DNA from: an uncultured Bacteroidales bacterium
Lineage (GTDB): Bacteria > Bacteroidota > Bacteroidia > Bacteroidales > UBA932
Length of the DNA: 38,775 bases
Direction of reading: 5' to 3'
Assembly: GCA_934667175.1 (NCBI GenBank)
Contig: CAKULN010000026.1
Coordinates: 1-38,775 of the forward strand
Shown piece after piece: positions 24,561-32,521 of the stretch. The stretch's first letter is position 1. Every line of letters starts with the position of its first letter. A program made the position numbers and the translations under genes. Below the pieces are notes generated by a model. The model had not been told where the DNA came from and ran no database searches. It saw nothing but the letters and a program-made list of their open reading frames with translations.

Positions 24561-25103
24561 ATGACAGATGAGATAATTATTGCAGGATTCGGAGGACAGG
24601 GTGTCCTCTCGATGGGTAAGATTCTGGCTTATGCCGGTCTGATGGAAGGCAAGGAAGTTACATGGATGCCGGCCTACGGCCCGGAGCAGCGTGGCGGTAC
24701 GGCCAACGTTACCGTGATCGTCAGCGATGATCCGGTCTCCTCACCGATCCTTTCCAGCTATGACATCGCCATTGTGCTGAACCAGCCTTCGCTGGAGAAG
24801 TTCGAACCAAAGGTAAAGCCTGGCGGAATCATCATCTACGACGGTTACGGAATCAATGAACCTCCGACAAGAAAGGACGTCAAGGTCTATCGCATAGATG
24901 CCATGGACGCTGCCGCGGAGATGAACCTCATCAAGACTTTCAATATGATCGTTCTTGGAGGTCTTTTGAAGATCCGTCCTGTAGTCAAGATCGAAAGTGT
25001 GCTTGCAGCCTTGAGGAAAACCCTCCCGGAGCGCCATCACCATCTCATTCCACAGAATGAGGAGGCTATCCGAAAGGGTATGGAAATCATCAAGGAAGTT
25101 TAG
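24561..25103 (+). CDS. 2-oxoacid:ferredoxin oxidoreductase gamma subunit
   Basis: The 180-residue protein carries the gamma-domain signature IIAGFGGQGVLSMGKILAYA at its N-terminus and MPAYGPEQRGGTANVTVIVS at about residues 36-55, typical of the CoA-binding subunit. It completes the four-subunit complex. It is the last gene of the operon, and its stop codon overlaps by 3 bp with that of the converging DUF4249 gene. No hairpin terminator is seen here, so transcripts from the two sides may overlap. Confidence 0.94.
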   Translation: MTDEIIIAGFGGQGVLSMGKILAYAGLMEGKEVTWMPAYGPEQRGGTANVTVIVSDDPVSSPILSSYDIAIVLNQPSLEKFEPKVKPGGIIIYDGYGINEPPTRKDVKVYRIDAMDAAAEMNLIKTFNMIVLGGLLKIRPVVKIESVLAALRKTLPERHHHLIPQNEEAIRKGMEIIKEV

Positions 25104-26227
25104 TCATCAGTGTAGACCCACGATGGGTTAACATCGTATGTTCTTTTGAACTTGATTGAAGCTACGCTTTCCGTACTTATGCTGACGAGCCCGACTCCAC
25201 CCTCGACATTATCAGGGAAGGAGACGGGCTCAGTCAGTGTTGTGTCTCCGTCCAGATAGTCGCAGATGCTGAGTGCTTTCAGATAGTAGTACTCGTCCTT
25301 TGTGATGCCACGGATTGTTACGCTTAAGGTGGTCTCGGATTCCATTCGGTTATAATTCAGGACTCCGTGCAGCCCGTAGATGATTTCATTGGCGTTCACG
25401 CTGAACCCGATGTTAAACGTTCCGTCGGAGAACTGGCTGTCCGAAAACACTCTGAAAGTGTTCTCTGAAGCGCCTTCCAAGTCGAGATCCTCGGCAGGAG
25501 CCCCGTCGTTCAGAATCGGGTCGTTGCCTTTGTCAAGGCGGATGAAACTGTAGTCCTTGGTCTCTTCCCAAGTCTTTGCCTCTTCCTCCTCACTGGCAAA
25601 CCTGATCTTTTTGTCGATAACTGAACGCCCTGACAGAATCCGGTAGAAGTTGTCCTCTCCGATGATGTCCTTGCCTTTGACACGGATCCGGTAAACTTTG
25701 TCACCATATTGATTCTTCTGGAGCAGAGTGTCGGTTATGCTGAATTCAGGTGCCTTGGGAACAACCACTTCCGAGTAAGCCTTGAAGGTCTCTCCATCGG
25801 ATTCAGCCTCGGCCTCGATTCTCACGACATCCCCAGGCTTGAAATCGGCCTTGAACGAGTATCTGGTCTGATTGTTTTTGCTCGCCCCGTTCGGTCCTGG
25901 AGAATATACATCTTTACGATGCTCATCTTTGTAAACGTAGCCGTAAAGATGCAGATCCTCCTTGATGAACAGTTTGTCATCACGGTTGTCCAATTGCCCG
26001 TCAGCCACAAAATTCCCGTTGACATAGCACTTTACCGAACCTGAATTGATCTTCTCGACGCGGTCAGTCTTGCTTACCGCCAGATAGACGACGTGCAATG
26101 TGTCTCCAACCGTCATCTGTGAATTTACTATCAGCTGTGGTTTGAGGTCTGTCAGATTGAAATCAATGTCCTTTGTGCAGGCTCCGAGCAAGGCGGAGAC
26201 GGCTGCTATGAATATTAGTCTTTTCAT
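25100..26227 (-). CDS. DUF4249 outer-membrane lipoprotein
   Basis: The 375-residue protein has a lipoprotein signal (lipobox LLGAC, Cys17) and the all-beta composition of DUF4249 proteins, starting with the conserved QLIVNSQMTVGD. Bacteroidetes encode such proteins directly beside CarboxypepD-regulatory TonB receptors, as here, where the receptor gene lies 4 bp upstream on the same strand. It is presumed to be the surface partner of that receptor. The ligand is unknown. Confidence 0.86.
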   Translation of the reverse strand: MKRLIFIAAVSALLGACTKDIDFNLTDLKPQLIVNSQMTVGDTLHVVYLAVSKTDRVEKINSGSVKCYVNGNFVADGQLDNRDDKLFIKEDLHLYGYVYKDEHRKDVYSPGPNGASKNNQTRYSFKADFKPGDVVRIEAEAESDGETFKAYSEVVVPKAPEFSITDTLLQKNQYGDKVYRIRVKGKDIIGEDNFYRILSGRSVIDKKIRFASEEEEAKTWEETKDYSFIRLDKGNDPILNDGAPAEDLDLEGASENTFRVFSDSQFSDGTFNIGFSVNANEIIYGLHGVLNYNRMESETTLSVTIRGITKDEYYYLKALSICDYLDGDTTLTEPVSFPDNVEGGVGLVSISTESVASIKFKRTYDVNPSWVYTDD

Positions 26228-26231
26228 CTCT

Positions 26232-28646
26232 TTAGAAATTATAAGTGTAGCTGAATGACGGGATTATTGGCAGAATCGTGACAGATTTTAGTCTCGCTTT
26301 TCTTGTGTAAAGACTCGAATTCGAATCACCTTTCGTATTTGCTTGATAATAGACAAAATTCGGATTCAGTCTGTTGTAGGCGTTGTAGACTCCGAAGTTC
26401 CAGATACTTTCACCGCGTCTCTTTTTCTTGTGGTAGTTGACTCCGATGTTCAGCCTGTGGCTTGGCGGCAACCTATAGTTGTTCCTGTGCGGAGCATAGT
26501 CGATTTGAGTGACTGTCCCGTCAGGAAGCATCACGATGCTCTCCCTTTCCGGAATGGTTGTGGTGCCTCCGGTCGCAAAAGTCCACACAGCGCTGAGGTC
26601 CCATTTCTTACCGAGCTTCTGGTTGACCACGAGTGAGATGTTGTGCCTTCTGTCATAGCGGTAAGGATAGCGTTCTCCATTGTTGATCAGACCGTTGGAG
26701 AAGATTCGGTCACTCTTGGCCAGGGTGTAGCCCAACCATCCTGTAGTCTTGCCCATAGTTTTCTGGATGAAGAACTCGATTCCGTAGGCCCGGCCATCTC
26801 CCATCACGACATTGTCCTCCCATGACTGCGAGCTTGCCATGAATGAGACACCGTCTTTATATTCAAGGACATTGTGGATGTCCTTCCAATAGCCTTCTAC
26901 GGAAAACTCCCAACCAGGTAGGCCGTTGTAGTAGAGGCCTAATGAATATTGGTCCGCGGTCACCGGCTTGATGTTCTTGGTGATCGGCACCCAGAGGTCG
27001 ATCGGCAGGGTGATCTTCGATGAGGACAGCAGATGGACGTACTGCGCCATCCTTGAATATGCCGCCTTGGCGCTGATTCCCTTTCCGAAATCGAACTTGG
27101 CTGACATTCTCGGTTCCGGGGACCAATAGGTCTTGCCACTTGTACGGAACATCGCGAGGTGGATTCCGGGGTTGAGTGTCAGCCGTTCGCCAATGGTGAG
27201 ATCATCCTCGATGTAGGCTGACAATTCATGGCCGACACGGTTTTTCTCCTTGTTGTTTGAATATGTCGTGTCTGTCAGCACCTCGCCGTAGTGGTTCTCC
27301 TTCTCAACGGTAGTGTAGGTCTCAGGGATGTAGATGTGATTGACATATTCACCACCGAATTTGATGATATGCCTCGGAGACGGGGTGTAGTCGAAGTCGA
27401 TTTTGGCTGTAAGGTCCTTAATGCCGGAGCCGTAGTCGAACTTGTAGAGGTTTTTCGTGTTCTCGTTTTTCTCCGTCGAGTTGTAGCCCATCCTCATCCG
27501 ATAGTCAGTGAACGCCACTGTGGTGTTGGAGAACAGTCTTCCGTTGAAGACGTGGTTCCATCTTGCCGAGGTGAGCAGGTTGCCCCACCTGATGTAGGTT
27601 TTGTCATTGTACTCGGTTTTGTCCTCGATTCCGTCAATGATGACATCGCCTTCATCGTCCCTATAGTAGAAGATGTCCCGTCCGTAATATGCGTTGAGGA
27701 ACAGCCTGTCCTTGTCGCTGAATTTATGGGTCACCTTGCCGTTGAAGTCGAAGAAATAGTAGTTCGCCGGGACGTTCGCGGCCCTGAATATACCGTCGAA
27801 CAGGAATGTATGCATCCCTCTGGCGCTGATTGAATATGCTGTCTTCCCCTTGAAGATAGGCCCTTCAAGATGGAATTTGTCGCTAAGGACTCCGACACCG
27901 ATCGTGCCGTGGGTCTCCTGAAGGTTTCCGTCATTCGTCCTTACATCGATGATGCTGGAGGTTCTTCCTCCGTAACGGGCCGGAAACGAGCCTTTGTAAA
28001 GCGTGACTTTCTTCACGGCCTCCGGCTGAAAGATCGAGAACAGACCAAGCATGTGCTCAGCGTTGTAGAGCGAGATTCCGTCCAAAAGAAGCAGGTTTTC
28101 GTCCGGTCCGCCCCCACGCACGTATATTCCCGAAAAGCCTTCGGCTCCGCTCTGCACTCCCGGCATCAGCTGGATGGTCTTAAGAACATCGGCCTCGCCG
28201 AAAAGGACCGGTGTGTTCTTGATCATATTCATAGGGATCTCGATGGCGCTCATCTTCGTGGCCATTATCCCGGATTCCCTTTGCGCCGAGACGACCGCCT
28301 CCTTGAGTTCGGTGTTGGCTTTCAATGCGACATTGATCGTGGTGTCCCGGAGAAGGTCAATGGTGACCGTCGCATCATCGTAACCTACATAGGAATATTT
28401 CAGTGTCACCTGTCTGCCTTGCGGAATCGTCAATGTGTAGAATCCGTAGTTGTTCGTGGCGGCACCGGTCCCTTCGCTGAGTACTCCGGCTCCTATCAGG
28501 GTTTCCCCTGAGGCCTTGTCTGTGATGTGACCGCTCACGGTTACTCTTGTCCGTTGAGGCTGGGCATGAAGGCTTCCTGCGATCGTTAATGCCAGCAACA
28601 GAGAAATCGTGGCTGGAATCAATCGGTTAAGATATCTCATGTTCAT
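26232..28646 (-). CDS. TonB-dependent receptor with CarboxypepD-regulatory-like domain
   Basis: The 804-residue outer-membrane protein has a signal peptide (residues 1-28, ending SLHAQ). A carboxypeptidase-regulatory-like domain follows (VTVSGHITDKASGETLIGAGV to SYVGYDDATVTI, about 35-105). The TonB plug includes ETPVLFGEAD-like VLFGEADVLKTIQLMPGVQSGAEGFSGIYVRGGGPDENLLLLDG near 145-195, and a 22-strand-type barrel ends in the canonical SYTYNF. It imports an unknown ligand in partnership with the DUF4249 lipoprotein. The start could equally be the third codon. It is divergent from the M23 peptidase gene across a 144-bp gap containing a palindrome. Confidence 0.93.
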   Translation of the reverse strand: MNMRYLNRLIPATISLLLALTIAGSLHAQPQRTRVTVSGHITDKASGETLIGAGVLSEGTGAATNNYGFYTLTIPQGRQVTLKYSYVGYDDATVTIDLLRDTTINVALKANTELKEAVVSAQRESGIMATKMSAIEIPMNMIKNTPVLFGEADVLKTIQLMPGVQSGAEGFSGIYVRGGGPDENLLLLDGISLYNAEHMLGLFSIFQPEAVKKVTLYKGSFPARYGGRTSSIIDVRTNDGNLQETHGTIGVGVLSDKFHLEGPIFKGKTAYSISARGMHTFLFDGIFRAANVPANYYFFDFNGKVTHKFSDKDRLFLNAYYGRDIFYYRDDEGDVIIDGIEDKTEYNDKTYIRWGNLLTSARWNHVFNGRLFSNTTVAFTDYRMRMGYNSTEKNENTKNLYKFDYGSGIKDLTAKIDFDYTPSPRHIIKFGGEYVNHIYIPETYTTVEKENHYGEVLTDTTYSNNKEKNRVGHELSAYIEDDLTIGERLTLNPGIHLAMFRTSGKTYWSPEPRMSAKFDFGKGISAKAAYSRMAQYVHLLSSSKITLPIDLWVPITKNIKPVTADQYSLGLYYNGLPGWEFSVEGYWKDIHNVLEYKDGVSFMASSQSWEDNVVMGDGRAYGIEFFIQKTMGKTTGWLGYTLAKSDRIFSNGLINNGERYPYRYDRRHNISLVVNQKLGKKWDLSAVWTFATGGTTTIPERESIVMLPDGTVTQIDYAPHRNNYRLPPSHRLNIGVNYHKKKRRGESIWNFGVYNAYNRLNPNFVYYQANTKGDSNSSLYTRKARLKSVTILPIIPSFSYTYNF

Positions 28647-28727
28647 AATATAGTTTAGTTTACCATCATTACAAAATTCCCAAAAGTCAAATTATTGCAA
28701 TCAGCCGGCCAATTTTTTTTGGAATGC

Positions 28728-28741
28728 AAATTGGCCAATTT
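28728..28741. promoter_or_regulatory. Palindrome and direct repeats in the divergent gap
   Basis: AAATTGGCCAATTT at 28728-28741 is a perfect 14-bp palindrome. GGCCAATTTTTTT occurs at 28707-28719 and again at 28733-28745, 26 bp apart. This spacing, between two divergent genes, fits an operator bound on one DNA face, but no regulator is identified. Confidence 0.35.
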
Positions 28742-28755
28742 TTTTCGATTAACAT

Positions 28756-28785
28756 CTTGTTTCGCAGGGGTTTTTCTTAAATTTG
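28756..28785 (+). promoter_or_regulatory. Promoter of the M23 peptidase gene
   Basis: CTTG at 28756-28759 and a perfect -7 box TAAATTTG at 28778-28785 are 18 bases apart. The expected transcription start would fall at or just before the ATG at 28791, so the mRNA may be nearly leaderless. Confidence 0.45.
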
Positions 28786-28790
28786 CATTT

Positions 28791-30050
28791 ATGCAAAGAA
28801 AAAATCTTTATATTCTTTTTGTTTTTTTAGCTTTTGCCCTCGTTCTGGCCTCATCCGGATGCAAGAGGACGGTGCAGGACAATGAGACGAAAATAATTGA
28901 GGAAGTGAAAGATACACTGCCTCCCATGGGCTTTTGGCCGGATTCTTTGGACCTTGCAGAGGAAGTTGTCAGAAATGGCGAGTCATTCACCGTGCTGATG
29001 AACCGGTTGGGGCTTTCGATGAATGATGCCATGAAGGTGGCGCAGGCTTGCGACACGGTCTTTGATGTGAGGAAGATGCGCGCGGGCAACAAGGTTCAGG
29101 CTTACTACCAATTCGACACAACCGGGACCGGAAGCACTGACGGACCTGCTTTGAAATATGTCGTTTACGAACGCAACAAGATTGATAGGGTAATCTTCAG
29201 GACTTCCGAACCGTTCAAGGTATGGAGCTGGACTAAGCCGGTCAAGAGCACACGGGAGTACGCGGATGTGACCATTAAATCATCTCTTTGGAACGACATG
29301 CTTGCCGCTGGAATCTCTCCGCAGCTGATTGTGCCGCTTTCTGAGATTTACGCATGGTCGGTTGACTTCTTCGGCCTGCAACCGGGGGACCGTTTCAGGG
29401 TACTCTACGAGCAGAGAAAATGTGAAGGCGAGATAATTGCCGTTGACACAATCTATTATGCTGAGTTTGTCAGGGACGGGAAGATGATTCCGGCAATCAT
29501 GTTTGATCAAGGTGATCATGGCAATCTTTATTGGAACGAGAAAGGGGAGAGTCTCCGTAAAGCCTTTCTCAAGGCTCCTTTGAAATTCACGAGAATCAGC
29601 TCCGGCTTCTCCTATCACCGGAAGCATCCTGTCACCGGGAAGGTGCGGGCGCACACTGCTGTGGATTATGCGGCCCCTACAGGAACTCCTGTGATGACTA
29701 TCGGTGATGGCACCGTAGTTAGTGCCGGTTGGACAAACGGAGGAGGCAACACGGTGAAAATCAGGCATAATTCGGTCTATACCACCAGTTACATGCACCT
29801 TTCTCGCTACGGTGCCGGAATCAAATCCGGGGTCAGGGTTCGTCAAGGAGATGTTATCGGCTATGTTGGTTCCACGGGAATGTCCACCGGACCTCATCTG
29901 GATTTCCGAGTGTGGAAAAACGGCTCCCCGATCAATCCTTTGAAGATGGATTCTCCTCCGTCCGAACCGATCAAGCCTGAAAACATGTCGGCATTGGATT
30001 CGACATTTAGACGTTATCGATGTGTAATTGATTCACTTGCAACGAAATAA
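28791..30050 (+). CDS. M23 family peptidoglycan endopeptidase lipoprotein
   Basis: The 419-residue product has a lipoprotein signal (LASSGC, Cys24). A LysM-like or OapA-type N-terminal region follows at about 55-110 (SFTVLMNRLGLSMNDAMKVAQ), then a middle domain, and the LytM/M23 domain at about 268-385. The zinc-site motif HTAVD (His288, Asp292) and YMHLS (His336) are present. The usual HxH is HLD (His369, Asp371), so the third zinc ligand is Asp instead of His. It would cleave peptide cross-links in the cell wall, if active. An open frame extends 32 codons upstream, but only the ATG at 28791 gives a signal peptide. The GH3 gene follows after 18 bp. Confidence 0.92.
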   Translation: MQRKNLYILFVFLAFALVLASSGCKRTVQDNETKIIEEVKDTLPPMGFWPDSLDLAEEVVRNGESFTVLMNRLGLSMNDAMKVAQACDTVFDVRKMRAGNKVQAYYQFDTTGTGSTDGPALKYVVYERNKIDRVIFRTSEPFKVWSWTKPVKSTREYADVTIKSSLWNDMLAAGISPQLIVPLSEIYAWSVDFFGLQPGDRFRVLYEQRKCEGEIIAVDTIYYAEFVRDGKMIPAIMFDQGDHGNLYWNEKGESLRKAFLKAPLKFTRISSGFSYHRKHPVTGKVRAHTAVDYAAPTGTPVMTIGDGTVVSAGWTNGGGNTVKIRHNSVYTTSYMHLSRYGAGIKSGVRVRQGDVIGYVGSTGMSTGPHLDFRVWKNGSPINPLKMDSPPSEPIKPENMSALDSTFRRYRCVIDSLATK

Positions 30051-30068
30051 TTTTTATAGATAATATTC

Positions 30069-32417
30069 ATGAAAAAGAACCTAATCCTTTTATCCTTGAC
30101 CTCGCTGTTGTGCGTGTCCCAAGGATGCGTTGAAAGAAAAAGCCAGTCTGTGACTCCAGCCATCAGCCGGGATTCCGAGATTGAGGCAAAAGTCGAAAAA
30201 GTCTTGAAAGGCATGGATCTGACAGAAAAGGTCGGTCAGATGATCCAGCTTACATCCTCGACAGTAACAGTTCAGGGCAAGCCTGAGATCGATCCTGACA
30301 AACTCCAGAAAGTCATAGGGGAGATGAAAGTCGGCTCAATTCTGAACACTTTCGCGGATGTCGCTCAGTCCAAGGAACTTACAGCCAAGCTCGTCAGCGA
30401 AATCCAGAAAAAGTCGATGGAGGAAATAGGGATTCCATGCATCTATGGCCTAGACATGATCCATGGTGCGAGCTATCTTACAGACGCGACTTTCTTCCCT
30501 CAGGAAATAAATCTTGCAGCTACTTTCAATCGTGAATATGCTCGTGCGATGGGCGAGGCTATGGCTTACGAGACAAGGGCCGCGATGGTGCCATGGGTGT
30601 TCTCACCTGTCATGGATCTTGGAAGAAATCCGGTCTGGCCAAGGCATTGGGAGAGTTTCGGAGAGGATCCTTATCTTAATGCCGAGATGGCAGTGGCTGA
30701 AACCAAGGCTCTTCAGGGAGACGATCCGAACCATATTGATGACAAGCATGTCGCTGTCAGTGTAAAGCATTATATGGCTTACGGAGTTCCGGTTTCAGGA
30801 AAGGACAGGACACCGGCTCTTATCCCTGAAAACGAATTGAGGGAGAAGTACTTCCGTCCATTCAAGGATTGCCTTGAGGCAGGAGCTCTGACTCTGATGG
30901 TCAACTCGGCTTCGATCAACGGAATCCCTACACATGCCAACAAAGAGCTTCTGACCGGTTGGGTCAAGGACGACCTGGACTGGGATGGCTTGATTGTCAC
31001 TGACTGGGCTGACATCAACAATCTATTTGAGAGGGATCACGTGGCCAAGGACAGAAAGCAAGCCTTGGCCATGGGAATCAACGCTGGAATTGACATGATC
31101 ATGGAGCCATACGATCCGTCCTGCTGCACTGAGCTTAAGGAAGTTGTGGAGGCAGGAATGATTCCGATGTCCAGAATTGACGATGCTGTCCGCAGGGTGC
31201 TTCGCCTTAAGTTCCGTCTGGGGCTGTTCGACAATCCGACTTGGGATGTCAGCGGTTTAGACAGATTCGCCTGCAAGGAGTTCCAGGACGCATCCTACGC
31301 CGCTGCCGTCGAGTCCGAGGTCCTTCTTAAAAACGAGGGGAATATTCTTCCTCTTGAATATGGGAAAAGAATCCTAGTGACTGGACCTAACGCCAATTCA
31401 ATGAGGACTTTGAATGGTGGGTGGTCCTACACCTGGCAGGGCGACGCGGACCGTTTCGCTGGTGATTACAACACTATCTATGAGGCTTTGGCCCAGAAAT
31501 TCGGTGAGCGAAATGTGGTCTATGAGCCTGGAGTGACCTACGATGAGACTGACCGTTGGTCAACCGGAGCCTGGCAGAAAGAGAACACTCCTCAGATCGC
31601 AAAGGCTGTGGCCGCTGCGTCAAGGGTGGATGTAGTAGTCGCTTGCATAGGCGAGAACAGCTACTGCGAGACACCGGGCAACATTGATGACCTGAATCTT
31701 TCCGGCAACCAGAAGGAACTTGTCAAGGCCTTGGCCAAGACCGGGAAACCGATTATTCTTGTGATTAACGAAGGACGTCCGAGGGTATTGCGTGAGATTG
31801 AGCCGCTTGCTAAGGCTGTCGTCGATGTGATGCTTCCGGGCAATTATGGCGGAGACGCCCTTGCCGCCCTCATGTCAGGTGAGGAGAACTTCAGCGGTAA
31901 GTTGCCGTTTACCTATCCTAAGTACGTCAACTCGCTTCACACTTATGACTATAAGGTCACCGAGAGCCGTGAAACGATGGCCGGAGTTTATAACTACGAC
32001 GCCATCATGGACGTCCAGTGGCCTTTCGGCTTCGGACTTAGCTACACCACTTTTGAATATTCAGACTTCAAGTGCGTGAGCGGTGCTGCCTTTGCCGCTG
32101 GCGATGACCTCAAGTTTGAGGTGACTGTCAAGAACACCGGCTCGCACAACGGCAAAGAGGCTGTCCTGCTATATTCAAGTGACATAGTTGCAAGTTTGAT
32201 CCCTGACGTGAAGCGTCTGCGTGAGTTCACCAAGGTTGAACTCGCTCCGGGTGAGAGCAAGGTTGTTTCGTTCACGATTCCTGCCTCAGAACTGGCCTTT
32301 GTCGGCTCTGACGGAAAGTGGCGTCTTGAGGCCGGTGATTTCAGGATGAGTTGCGGTGGACAATCCCTCATGATCACCTGCTCTGAAACAAAAGTTTGGG
32401 ACACACCGAACATCTAA
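30069..32417 (+). CDS. bglX: Glycoside hydrolase family 3 beta-glucosidase lipoprotein (BglX-like)
   Basis: The 782-residue protein has a lipoprotein signal (VSQGC, Cys20) and the three-domain GH3 layout. The N-terminal barrel (about 35-390) has the substrate lysine-histidine pair in VKHYMAYG (Lys233, His234) and the nucleophile Asp312 in DGLIVTDWADIN. The alpha/beta sandwich (about 410-650) includes VVACIGENSYCETPG, and the fibronectin-III-like domain (about 690-775) includes EVTVKNTGSHNGKEAVLLY. It releases glucose or related sugars from the ends of beta-glucans in the periplasm or at the cell surface. The exact substrate is not readable. It may be co-transcribed with the M23 gene. Confidence 0.95.
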   Translation: MKKNLILLSLTSLLCVSQGCVERKSQSVTPAISRDSEIEAKVEKVLKGMDLTEKVGQMIQLTSSTVTVQGKPEIDPDKLQKVIGEMKVGSILNTFADVAQSKELTAKLVSEIQKKSMEEIGIPCIYGLDMIHGASYLTDATFFPQEINLAATFNREYARAMGEAMAYETRAAMVPWVFSPVMDLGRNPVWPRHWESFGEDPYLNAEMAVAETKALQGDDPNHIDDKHVAVSVKHYMAYGVPVSGKDRTPALIPENELREKYFRPFKDCLEAGALTLMVNSASINGIPTHANKELLTGWVKDDLDWDGLIVTDWADINNLFERDHVAKDRKQALAMGINAGIDMIMEPYDPSCCTELKEVVEAGMIPMSRIDDAVRRVLRLKFRLGLFDNPTWDVSGLDRFACKEFQDASYAAAVESEVLLKNEGNILPLEYGKRILVTGPNANSMRTLNGGWSYTWQGDADRFAGDYNTIYEALAQKFGERNVVYEPGVTYDETDRWSTGAWQKENTPQIAKAVAAASRVDVVVACIGENSYCETPGNIDDLNLSGNQKELVKALAKTGKPIILVINEGRPRVLREIEPLAKAVVDVMLPGNYGGDALAALMSGEENFSGKLPFTYPKYVNSLHTYDYKVTESRETMAGVYNYDAIMDVQWPFGFGLSYTTFEYSDFKCVSGAAFAAGDDLKFEVTVKNTGSHNGKEAVLLYSSDIVASLIPDVKRLREFTKVELAPGESKVVSFTIPASELAFVGSDGKWRLEAGDFRMSCGGQSLMITCSETKVWDTPNI

Positions 32418-32418
32418 T

Positions 32419-32486
32419 GTCGCTTCGGTGCTTCGACAAGCTCAGCAACCGAAACCTCTTCGGTCACTGAGCCTGTCGAAGTGACC
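32419..32486. repeat. Inverted pair of palindromic repeats between bglX and the MscS gene
   Basis: A copy with GCTTCGACAAGCTCAGCAAC at about 32430-32450 faces an inverted copy, with CACTGAGCCTGTCGAAGTG, at 32461-32486. They can pair into a hairpin of about 15 bp with one mismatch. This is the same family as the in-gene copies and may limit read-through between the two genes. Confidence 0.85.
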
Positions 32487-32521
32487 AATAGTGACCACAA
32501 AATGAATTTTATCCAAAAGAC

